Source: Laburnicola sp. R22_1
Lineage: Eukaryota > Ascomycota > Dothideomycetes > Pleosporales > Didymosphaeriaceae
Direction: 5' to 3'
DNA: 64,000 nt
Assembly (NCBI GenBank): GCA_014281115.1
Contig: JACONQ010000001.1
Coordinates: 930,001 to 994,000, forward strand
The notes below the pieces were generated by a model, which saw nothing but the letters and a program-made list of their open reading frames with translations, was not told where the DNA came from and did not search any database. Below are positions 45,292 through 55,648 of the stretch, piece by piece. A program made the translations under genes and the position numbers. Numbering within the stretch: the stretch's first letter is position 1; the number at the start of each line of letters is the position of its first letter.

Positions 45292-46014
45292 ATGATATCG
45301 ATCCTTGAATCCGATGAACGAGCCGATCTTCCAACCATTCTATGCCTTCATGGGGCTGGCACGAATGGCGTTATATTTCGACTACAGGCACGCATGATTA
45401 TTCGCAAGCTATCAACGGTTTTCCGGTTCGTCTTCATCGATGCACCATTCGAATCTGTAGCTGGACCGGGTGTTTTCCCAACATACGAAGGAATCGAGCC
45501 CTATCTCTGGTGGCACTGCGATGAAAGTGCGACCATTGGATTTGATATTTCGCTAGAAGAAGTTCGATACAGACGACAAATGGTGCAGGACTTGCTTGCT
45601 ACACAGCTGCAACAGACGAAGGCCGTGGGCATCATGGCTTTCAGCCAGGGCGCGAGGGTCGCAGCGGGTCTTTGCTTGGATACTGTGTTGGGAAAGCAGT
45701 TGAGATTCGCCATTTTGATCGCAGCAACTTTTCCGGCATTGCACGTGGATGATTCTGAGCGAAATTCTTCTTGTGGAACAAATATCTTGCCGAGTCCAGC
45801 CGGTCCATCGAAACCAATAATCATTCCATCCGTTCACATACAAGGCACAAAAGATCCATGGAGGTCGGAAGGCTCTCGTCTCAAAGCTACATACTTTGAA
45901 GATAGCACCGCGGAATTGGTACCTTTCGATGGCGGTCATGCTATTCCCATCGCTCCTCGAGATGTAGAGAAAGCAGTGGCTACGATCTTGAAAGCGTGGG
46001 CACGAGTCAAATAA
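45292..46014 (+). CDS. FSH1-family serine hydrolase, candidate polyketide-releasing thioesterase
   Basis: The start at 45292 (MISILESDERADLPTILCLH) gives 240 residues, the usual FSH1 size. The GAGTNGVIF region near the start is conserved. The catalytic triad is visible: Ser in AFSQGARVA, Asp in GTKDPW, His in DGGHAIP. FSH1-type hydrolases such as LovG hydrolyse the finished chain from highly reducing synthases that lack a thioesterase. The synthase here also lacks one, so that role is likely. The frame stays open to 44911, but the extra part has no family features. Confidence 0.85.
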   Translation: MISILESDERADLPTILCLHGAGTNGVIFRLQARMIIRKLSTVFRFVFIDAPFESVAGPGVFPTYEGIEPYLWWHCDESATIGFDISLEEVRYRRQMVQDLLATQLQQTKAVGIMAFSQGARVAAGLCLDTVLGKQLRFAILIAATFPALHVDDSERNSSCGTNILPSPAGPSKPIIIPSVHIQGTKDPWRSEGSRLKATYFEDSTAELVPFDGGHAIPIAPRDVEKAVATILKAWARVK

Positions 46015-46164
46015 ATTAACGAGCTCAGATTTGTTCAGCTTTACAGTTCTCTTTGTTTTCTTATCTGATATGATCAGTGCATGCACCTCTACTTCCTAAT
46101 TAACATATCCTTGATAATAATCCTCACACAGTCAGGCGTTCTTTCCACGTGTAACTCAGATCAG

Positions 46165-47494
46165 CTATCTTCTGGTCAAAGAAAACTTAAAGGTCGAAAA
46201 TGTGGTGTAGAGTTCATCGGTGCCCCAGATGGTTTCTTTTCCTCTCAGCCATTCGGGGTGGTTGATAGCATCTGGCCAATTATGCATCTCCATGGAGACA
46301 CCTGCCATGTCTTCGGCAATCGAGCCTCCTTGATGCTTCTTTAGGCTGACTTTGTCTGCATAGAAGTTAGCATATGTACAGACGAAAGAGGGTCCTCGTC
46401 AATTCACCGTTCGCGGAGCTCCAGGAGTGGACATGCAGGGCCTCTTGATCCGTATAGAGTTCCACTTTAATACCCGAATAGTCAGATTGAAGTATAGCAA
46501 TCGCTTTGTCATCCTTGTGCCACGGTTGGGATCGAGAGATCAAGAAAGTCTCGTCAATACCCGTCAGAGAAGCATTCCCAGATCTGGCGGGATTGAATTT
46601 CTGGCCGTCCTTTATCCGTCGCTCACCTGACCAAAAATCGAATGTAGAGCCTTGGGCGTTGCTTTTCATATCTCCGGTTGGTACATTGCCCTCATCCATT
46701 GCAAATCTGAATCCGGAATATGGCAGCCGCAGTTTGTGCTGTGCCACAGTGCTGTTGGTCTCCGCGGCGAAGCCGTCAAGATTCCAAAATACTTGCTGGC
46801 TCACACTGACAGGTGACGAATCTCTGACAGGTGTCAAGCCTATGGCGATATTCCATTGATACGGCGTGACTGTATGTGTTATGCACGCGCCCGGGGTGCC
46901 CGGAAAACCGTTCCAGCCTCTATCGAAGACAACAAAGGTGATCGAGTTGGATGAGTGGGATGCTATATCCATGGTACGACGGCCCCAACCCTGTTCGCCG
47001 CCATTGAACGTGGATGTTCCTCCATTGCCGTTGGCAGAGGTCTTGTACCGAATACCATCAATATCAAAGCTGGCACCGCTGATTATGCCTGCGTACCGTC
47101 CTAATTTGCCATGGTCAGCACCGTAACATAACATTGGTTGGGGACGCAAACCTATAACTCCATTCAAAAACGGATTCCCTTTGTAGCGCAAATATGAATT
47201 TGCGTTTTCATAGCCCAAAACGATATCTCTTTCAATCCCATGCGTATCGTTCATCCACAAATTGGCCAAGGCTCCACCATGAGTGGTGAAAGCAAGCCGT
47301 ATGCCTTCTGACGATATCTCATATTTTCCCTCCCGATTCGTTGGAAATAAAACCGTTTTGGCAGCGAATGGGCTTCTGTAAGACAGTTAGTCGACGTCCA
47401 TGATACCGCGATTACAATGTACCTACCCTCCAGTTAGCACTGATTTGGTGGCGGCCCAAATCATGGCAATGATCGTCATCCATGTTAACTCCAT
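46165..47494 (-). CDS. Aldose-1-epimerase-like protein with altered active site, cluster gene
   Basis: Three exons (47494-47427, 47375-46408, 46355-46165) give 408 residues. The start MELTWMTIIAMIWAATKSVL looks like a signal peptide or anchor. The galactose-mutarotase fold is clear: FTTHGGALANLWM, GRYAGIISGASFDIDG, DRGWNGFPGTPG, VPTGD, TFDF and the end VSMEMHNWPDAINHPEW. Aligned by eye, the mutarotase catalytic histidines are absent. The NHLHGG block is STFNGG, and the TNHxYFNL block is SQQVFWNL. The acidic residue of the end block (MEMHNW) is kept. It may therefore act as a cyclase or isomerase on the polyketide instead of on sugars. The 3' exon requires the donor inside ANG|GTGAAT. Confidence 0.82.
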
Positions 47495-47788
47495 TTTAGG
47501 CGTTGCAAATTAAATTGGTTTAGAGGCTGTTTTAAGAGCACAAGTCACATCTTCAAAGCTGTTGTGGTTTTCGCATGCGTCGCGGGACCTGAACGCAGGC
47601 GGGGCCGGCGGGTTTACTCGGCAGCGGCTTCAAATGAGCGGCCCAATCCAACGCTCCGGCTGGCGCCGCCAATGCCGGCGGACAGTTACAGTGACTTTCG
47701 GATTCCTGGTTCACTTTGCTCGTGCATACTTTGGTACAACTGAGAGATGCCTCTCAATGCATAATGAATTTGTTCCTAGTATCTACTC
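47495..47788. promoter_or_regulatory. Promoter of epimerase-like gene, with CCGGCGGGT motif
   Basis: It holds CCGGCGGGT at 47605-47613 and CCGGCGGAC at 47675-47683. It also holds the 3' flank of the P450, which is transcribed in the same direction. Confidence 0.5.
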
Positions 47789-49533
47789 TTACCACCCTGG
47801 AACCGAGTTCAGATGCATGTAAACGCCCTCTCTTGACATCATCGCTGGAGCTCGCTCGACCACCCCAGCGGTGTCTCGGTTCGTGAGTTTCGCCTCAAAT
47901 CTACCAAAGAATGCCGCAACGAGACAGGCCAACTCTGCTCTTTCCCACCACTGCCCAATGCAGTTTTTAGGTCCGGCCGAGAATGTTAGCATGGCAAAGT
48001 TGTTTGATGCTCCGCCAGATCCTGCCCGGCCTTGGCCCATCCAACGCTCAGGATTGAAAAGATGTGCATCGTTTCCCCACAGGTCTTTGTCGTGATTAAT
48101 AGCGTCTACACAGTAAGCGATTGTTGTGCCTTTAGGAATATCTGTGCCCAGAAGTGTTGTTTTTCGGACGGCAACACGCAACGCAAATGGCAGTGGTGGG
48201 TAGAAGCGCAGTGTCTCACTGCATACTGCATTGAGATAAGGAAGAGTCTCGATTGTAGACGCATCGACGTTCTTCAGGCCTTTAGGCCACTGCGTGCGAA
48301 TCTCTTCGCGCAGTCGAGCTTGCATCTCAGGGCGCTGGCCGAGTTCGAAGCAGACCCAGTCGAATGTAATGGCCGTCGAAAGATGTCCAACGACGAGAGA
48401 CGTCATAACATGATGCACCAGATTTTCCGAAGAAAACATGCCGCTCCGAAGTGCAACGGTGATGATGTCCTTTCCCGCGGTACTCTCGTCAGTCTCTTGA
48501 CGTGCCAACTTTTCTTTACGAGCTTCAATAATTTTAACAGCCCGTTCTCGAACGTCGGAGAAGGCACGATTCAGAGCCATGTTGCGTTGTTCCGGTATGT
48601 ATCTGAGGACTTCAACGGGGATGTAGTTCATCAATAAGCCAATCCAGGGAAATATAGGATTGGACCGAGACATAAATTTTCGGTACACCTTGGTAAGATC
48701 ACGGTGTTCACCGTGTGGATTGCCGAGGGAGTTGAATTCGTAGCCCATTCCAGCCAAGCCGATTATGTCCAGTGCCGCCCGGATACTCCAATCGGTGACG
48801 AAAACTGTATGGTCTTGATCATCTGATTGTATGATCTCATCCTCGATGCCGTGGATCATTTTTGTCGTTTCTTGCCAAAAGGTAGGTATCAATGTCTTAA
48901 CATGTATGGGACTAAAAGCAGGCATCAAGTACTTGCGCTGGGCCTGGAGCAACGTCAGTATACTGGTCGAATAGACGATCTTTGGGATTTTTACATACCT
49001 TGTGATCATCTCCATTAGCAAATTGCATGCCCTTACCAGTTACCCTTTCAGCCGCGAATTTCATGAACGCTGGGTGATCATAGTCATCCACTTTCTGCAC
49101 TAGAACTTCTGCCAATGCTTTGGGGCTAGTCACTAAGATCCTTTCCTGGTTGAATGCTGCGTAATATCTCACTAAGCCACTGTTTGGAACTGACTCGGAG
49201 ACTCTACGAGCGATAGTCCACTGTGGCTCCCGAAAAAGACCTCTTTCGTTGCCGGTAAAGGGGTGACGGGTCTTCGATGCGTCGTCAGAACTCCAATTAA
49301 AATATACCAATGCAATGATGACGTACCGCTGGCGTTGGTAGATGTTTGAAAGGCGTGAAGAATCTCGGGTAGAGTACCAAACAATAGAGAGTATACGAGC
49401 ACAAAACTCCAATCGAACATTGAAGTAAGGTCCATTGCCACTGAGAAATCTCGTGTCCTGTTAATTTTTGCAGCATGACGAATCCAGTATTCGCGAGCCA
49501 AAGCAGCACACTGAATACTATGAGATAGGTCAT
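47789..49533 (-). CDS. Cytochrome P450 monooxygenase, cluster gene
   Basis: Minus-strand gene with introns near 49326-49272 and 48999-48939. The start at 49533 (MTYLIVFSVLLWLANTGFVM) gives an N-terminal membrane anchor for the endoplasmic reticulum. The middle part starts TRHPFTGNERGLFREPQW. The I-helix (VVGHLSTAITFDW), the ExxR motif (CSETLRFYPP), PERW and the heme motif TFSAGPKNCIGQ with its Cys are all present. It ends LNSVPGW. It is a fungal class II P450 that needs CPR. It probably oxidises the polyketide. Its promoter is shared with the enoyl reductase. The exact exon 1-2 junction is the least sure. Confidence 0.88.
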
Positions 49534-49886
49534 GTTGCCGTCGTTTTCGATAATGTCTTAACAAATATTTCAGAACTTCTGTCAAAAGTGAGGATAGTAG
49601 AAATGGATGTGAGAGTTTTCACTAGTGACATGCTCAGTGGTGCTCGGCTCGGTGGCTTTCATCTCGGACGAATTCATACCCGCCGGTCCACCTCAGCCCG
49701 ACGGGCAGATTTGCCAGCCGGCGAGTTCTTCAAATTCACGCCACATCGCCCGACTAACATGTGTTACACGAGAGATTTTTTGCCGTTTTATTATCGCGAA
49801 GCACAGCACATTGTCTTTCCAATCATCTGCACAACTCATTCATAAATTTCCTATCATTGAGCTCTCGGCCTCCAACAACGACTAAG
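49534..49886. promoter_or_regulatory. Divergent promoter, P450 / enoyl reductase, with paired CCGGCGRGT sites
   Basis: It contains CCGGCGGGT on the minus strand (ACCCGCCGG, 49678-49686) and CCGGCGAGT at 49718-49726, 31 bases apart. The same two variants lie in the ABC/PKS promoter. Confidence 0.6.
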
Positions 49887-51013
49887 ATGGGCTCTCTTCC
49901 AGCAGAACTTCAAACGGCCATAGTTGGCACTCAGGACGGTAATCTCAGCATTGCACACAATGTGCCCGTTCCAAAATTGGAAGCCGACATGATCCTTGTT
50001 CGCAATTCAGTTATGGGCCTCAACCCTGTGGATACGAAAATGACTGGCAATCTTTGTACCGCCGGAGCCGTCGCCGGCATGGATTTTGCTGGCGTTGTCT
50101 TGGCTGTTGGCTCGAACGTCAGAACCGCAGGGGATATTACTGTTGGAGATCGGGTTTGCGGCGCTGTCCAAGGAATGCACGCCTTGACACCAACAGTAGG
50201 CGCCTTCGCGCAGGTGGTCGGAGCTAGCGACGTAGTGACGTTGAAGGTTCCGCCTAGCATGACCCTGGAGGAGGCAGCTTCGTTGGGGAGCGGAGTAGGA
50301 ACCATTGGACTGGCTCTTTATCAATCGCTAGAAATTCCTGGAACACCGTTGAAGCCAGCGGAGGTACCAAGGTTTGTGTTAGTTTACGGAGGAAGTACTG
50401 CTACCGGCACGCTCGCATTGCAAATTCTTAAGCTGTAAGACTCCAGAGCTTGGCTATGATTCAGTACCATTATTAAGAGTGCTCTAGATCCGGTATGAGA
50501 CCGATCACCACATGTTCACCAAAGAACTTCGATCTTGCCAAGTCCTACGGAGCAGAAGCTGTGTTTGACTACCGATCAGCTTCAGCCATCGAGGACATCA
50601 AGACATACACCAAGAAGTCTCTCAGATATGTACTGGACTGCGTTTCCGAACCAGAAACGATGCGTTTCTGCTACAAAGCCATCGGTCGGGCGGGAGGTAA
50701 ATATACAGCATTGGAACCATTCGCTCAGTCCTTACATACGAGGCCTACTGTCCAGCCTGATTGGGTGCTGGGTCCGACTCTACTTGGCAAGCCCATTGGA
50801 TGGAGTCCTCCTTTTGAGAGGCAAGCCAATCCGAAGATGCGAGAATTCACACGCGACTGGTTCAGGACAGTTCAAAATTTACTGGATGAAGGAACACTAC
50901 GTACCCATCCGGTGCGCATATTGACAGGCGGGTTCGAGGCGGCATTGGAAGGTCTTGATCTCCTGCGAGAGAAGAAGGTATCAGGCCAGAAATTAGTCTG
51001 TAGAATTTCTTAA
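49887..51013 (+). CDS. Trans-acting enoyl reductase (LovC-like, MDR superfamily)
   Basis: Two exons (49887-50434 and 50488-51013) give 357 residues. It is a zinc-free medium-chain reductase: VGLNPVD-type start (NSVMGLNPVDTK), GMDFAGVV, AASLGSGVGTIGLALYQSL, the NADPH pocket VLVYGGSTATGTLALQI and TCSPKNFDLAKSYGAEAVFD, and a C-terminal GQKLVCRI. This set is typical of partner reductases such as LovC. The neighbouring synthase has a broken ER domain, so this protein should reduce the enoyl intermediate in trans. The synthase would then choose which cycles are reduced. Confidence 0.92.
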
Positions 51014-51069
51014 TCTACAACGATTGATAGATCCTTAAGACGTAAATCACCTCCGACTGACTAACTGAT

Positions 51070-54000
51070 CTATGTCTGTAGTAGGTTTTGCAGATGAACG
51101 AGCTCGGAATACCGCCCCTGTCTTGCCATCAGCTCTCTGTGAGTACCCTTCTCAATCACACGCCCGCTGTCCAACACGAATATGACGTCTGCTCGCTGAA
51201 TGCTGGATAGTCTGTGGGCAACAGCAATGGTCGTACGACCCTGGGCAGCCACGTCAAGTGCAGCCTGGACGACTTGTTCCGATTCAGAATCCAACGCGCT
51301 GGTACTTTCATCAAGGAGAAGTATTTTTGGATTTCGAATGAGCGCCCGGGCAATACAAACTCTTTGTTTTTGTCCACCGGAGAGCATAGATCCCTTCACT
51401 CCCACATCTGCGGAGTGTTAGCCAGCACCAGTTAGTTGGGCGTCAGGGAAGTATCTTACCTGTGTCGAAGCCATCTGGAAGTGACTGAATGAACTCGAGA
51501 ATGTTCGCGTCTTTGCAAGCTTGCATGATGTTCTCGTCCGAGACGGCCTCCTCATCTCTCGTGCCCATCATGATATTGTCTCGAATGGTCCCTTGATACA
51601 ACGTCGGCTCCTGTGCCACTAATGCAAAGTGCTGGCGGTATGCAGCGACATTGAGCGTTGCCACATTAATTCCATCCAGATAAATGGCACCACTTGTCGG
51701 GTCGTAAAATCTTTCAAGGAGCGAAATTGCTGTCGACTTTCCCGATCCAGATGGTCCGACAAGTGCTGCGTATTGCCCAGATTTAATGCGAATATCAAGG
51801 CCCCGAAGAGCGAGTTGCGACCGAACTGGATACTCAAAATGGACGTCGCGGAATTCGACTTCGCCTTTAGTGCTCTTCAAATATTGGCCTTCCATCGAAG
51901 AGCTGTCAATAATCGGCTTGCGATCAAGCAAGGTCTTCATATCAGTAGCAGCTTGCTTGCCCTTGCCTAAGTCAGGCGCAAAGCTAAAGATAATTCCGGC
52001 GGACTGTGCACCAAATACCGTGGCGGAAAAGCACACGAAAAATTGGAAAATTGAGTACTCGTGTTGAGCAATGAGTTGGCCGCCATACCAGAAGGCAAGG
52101 GCATTGACCGCAAATCCGAGGCTTTGAGATGCCGCGTAGAGTGCGCTGGACTGCAACACTGATTTGAGGGAGCGTATACCTTGCTCATGCAACTGTTGGC
52201 GATAATTGCAAAGGACGTCATCCTCTCTCGTCAAAGATGCCACGGTGCGAATGGCGGAAGTGCTTTCGCATGCATAAGATGCAGATCCTTCGTAAAATTG
52301 CTTTGATAGAGCCTGGAACCGAGCCAGCACCCAGACGCGGAAGAAACCGCACCCAAGTACAATTGGAACTGTGGAGATGCATACCAAAGCCAGCTTCCAG
52401 CCAATGGCCAATGCGATTATAAACCCGGCAAAAAGAGTGACTATAGCGGAGAGAATCGTACTGAGCGTGGAACCGGAAATTCCAGCCAAGTTCTATTCGC
52501 GAATGTTAGTGAGTGTTGGAATTGACAGGATTGAGCAGGAGCAGGGCATACATTGGCTGTGGTACTAAGAAACGACGTCAAAGCGCCTGGTGAGTTCTCA
52601 GGTCTGTCAAAGAATGCGGCATCTTGTCGTAATATCGCTCGAAAACAAGCATTTCGGGCTCTGCGAACCAGTTTTTCGCTGCACCATGCTACGACATATG
52701 CCTGTACTAAGTACGCAAAGAGCTGGGCGATAGCAAGTAGGAAAAACATCCACGACCAGAACGCAACCTGAGACTTTGCGTTGTCGTCCTGCGGTAGAGC
52801 GAGGGAAGCTATGGATTTAGCAAAAAGGACTGATTGAGCAGGGATTGCACCGCCCGTCGCAAATGCACAGAGTATGCCGGCGAGACCATAGGGCCAGTCA
52901 GGTATGTTGAATGATGCCACTGTAGCAACCAAGTGCCAGAGTGGATATTGCGGTGCTTTTGATTCTGTGATGCTGGTGAGAGATGCTTCTTCGGTGTGTG
53001 AAGCTCTCTTTTCCTCTTCGGCGCTCCCACTCAATCGCACCTGTCCACTTCGATTTGAGGTATCAGGAACCGAAAATAAATCAGAGCTTGTTGATGTGCT
53101 GGGATCTACAATTCCCTGGGCTTCGACAAGGGTATGGTAGACTCCCTTTGCTTCGAGCAGGTCATTATGGGTGCCTTGCTCGACAACCTTTCCATGAGAC
53201 ATGACGATAATGTTATGGGCATTTTTGATAGTGCTCAACCGGTGTGCAATAACAATCGTGGTCCGGCCGCGAGAGGCACGGTCTAATGCAGCTTGAACTA
53301 TCCCTTCGCTTTTTGTGTCTAAAGCGGAAGTCGCCTCGTCTAGCAGCAGTATCTTGGGGTCTCCGATGATTGCTCGTGCTATAGCTATGCGTTGTTTCTG
53401 ACCACCTGATAGCAGAAGACCGCGCATGCCGACATTGGTTTGGTATCCTTGGCTAAGGTCACAGATAAAGTCATGGGCATGGGCCGTTTTGGCCGCTTCC
53501 GTGATAAGCGTCAAAACCTGTTTGTCATCCTCCGGTAAGTGCTCGTATTTGGTGCCGATGAGACCATGTCGAATATTTTGTGCGACTGTCGATGCAAATA
53601 GGACTGGCTCTTGTGAAACAATGCCCACTTGCTGGCGAAGCCATTGTAGATTGAGCTCCTCAATTTTGACTCCATCAAGCAGAATTTCGCCTTCCAATGG
53701 CTCGTAGAAGCGCTCAATAAGACCCACTAAAGAGCTTTTTCCAGACCCCGATACTCCTACGAGCGCTGTTGTTTCGTTGGGTCGTGCGTTGAAGCTCACC
53801 GAGTCCAGAGTAACCACGTGTGGCCTCGAGGGATAGACAAGCTTGACTTGACGAAATGCAACCATGCCTTTGAGCTCGGAGCGGTCGATTTTAATCCCTT
53901 TCTTGTCGGTGGGGTCAAGCGGAGAAGGGCGGTCGATTGTCGAGTAAATTTTTGAGGCGGCTGCGATCGCCGTGGCGAATGCTTGCATATTTGGCGCCAC

Positions 54001-55132
54001 ATTGCCTAATGCAAATGCGCCCATGATAATGGCCAGCAGGATTGTCAGAACATCACTCAGAGAGCATTCTCCGCTTGCAACGTATTTACTGCCCAGCCAA
54101 AAAGCCAGTGCATAAGACAGATAGATGTAACACATCATGAATCCGACCGTAGCGGTGGTCGTCGCTTTGGCTCGGAATGCAGGAGTCTCAGCATCGGCCA
54201 AGTGTTTGTCGTACGATTTGACAAGCCTGTCCTGCGTACCGGCTGCAATGGCATTTCTGATCGAGCTTATGGTCTCTTCGACAAGCGATCCACCCTTGGC
54301 GTAAGACGCGAGAGAGAGGCTTGACCATCCAATAGACAGACGCCCTAGTGCTCCGCCCGTAAGGACAATAGCCACGATGGTCGAAGTCAGGATAAGCGCC
54401 AGTTTCCAATAGCGAATGTAGGAGATGATGTAGGCTGTGATGAAGGTTGAGATGCCTTGAAGGGTCAATGCCAGCTTTCCTGAAATTCCGTCTTGTAATA
54501 AATTGGTATCTGCCGTGATTCGAGTTGTCTATAGAAGGTTCAGTGTTCCATACAACCCGTGGTATTTGGAGGTTTGACTTACAATTTCGCCAGCTCCAAG
54601 AAGATCGAAATAAGCCATATTTTGTCGGAGAAGACCTTCGAGATAGTTTGCTCGGACTTTGGCGGCGATGTGTTCGCCGACATAGTTGAACCCGATCGTG
54701 GCAATGTAAATCGTGGCAAACTGGCCAATTGCGAGGTAGACAAAATACAGCGTCAATCGATTTACCTCATGCATGAAGTGTGAGCCCGAGACAGTGCCTA
54801 AAAAGAATCCTTGGAACTTTCCACGATTTTAGTACGTTACGTATGGACTTTCGCTGTGGACTCGACGAGGTTGCGCAACTTACGGTACCGGCGAGGGAGC
54901 CATAAATGATGGTCATCAAAGGCAAACTTGCACCTGCGGCGATAGCACTGAACCCACTGACAGCAAGAAAGCAGATGTCATAATTTGTTGCATAGCGAAA
55001 AAGAGTTGTGTACTTGACGACTGTTGGCGTGCTATCGACCTGACGGGATAGGATGGCCGCTGCGTCGTTGGACAGATGACTGTAGGCCTGGTTGCCGGAG
55101 GCAGTCTCAACATCGTGACTTTCGGCTGTCAT
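51070..55132 (-). CDS. Full-length MDR/ABCB-type ABC transporter, cluster gene
   Basis: Minus-strand gene with about five introns, starting at 55132 ([15 protein letters not shown]). The order is TMD1-NBD1-TMD2-NBD2. NBD1 has Walker [11 protein letters not shown]-loop VSQEP, signature LLSGGQKQR, Walker [13 protein letters not shown] and AHRLS. NBD2 has [34 protein letters not shown] and AHRLS, so both ATP sites look complete. About twelve helices are expected. It is probably in the plasma membrane, where it exports the product or gives self-protection. The two motif sites in its promoter are shared with the synthase. Confidence 0.93.
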
Positions 55133-55648
55133 GACTGGTCAATTCAGCGATTTGATGAGAGAGTAGCGAGGTGCTCCTAAGCCGCCAACGCGAGTGGTAA
55201 CATCGACTGGGCTGCTGCCTAGCTCACGCGAACAACAAGCCAAAACAACAAGCCAAAACAACAAGCCAAGACAAACCTTGGAAGGTGTAGCCGCACGGGC
55301 CGCCAGCGGGAAACGGCGACTTTGGATTTGGACCCACGCCGGCGGGTGTGGCGCCGGCGAGTATAACCTTCACCAATCCTTGTCACAATGCCGACGGCAA
55401 GTACCCACCCACCGTTGGCCTGTTTACGGGACAAACTGCAGGACCAGAGAAAAGATCCCGAGTTTTGGTAATAGAAGTTCACTGGACAGAAAAATAGATT
55501 TATCTGACAGGTTATAGGAATGTTAATAAACAAAAGCGTACCCTCGTCTCTCTGTGTTTGAGTTTCATTCAAAATAACGAAAACTTCTTCCATACATACA
55601 AAGTTATTACGAAAACCTGTCTGTGTCTTTTGATCTCACCACAGCATC
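55133..55648. promoter_or_regulatory. Divergent promoter, ABC transporter / synthase, with paired CCGGCGRGT sites
   Basis: CCGGCGGGT lies at 55339-55347 and CCGGCGAGT at 55354-55362, seven bases apart. A CAAAACAAC-type repeat (three units, about 55236-55263) also lies in this 516-base region. Confidence 0.6.
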
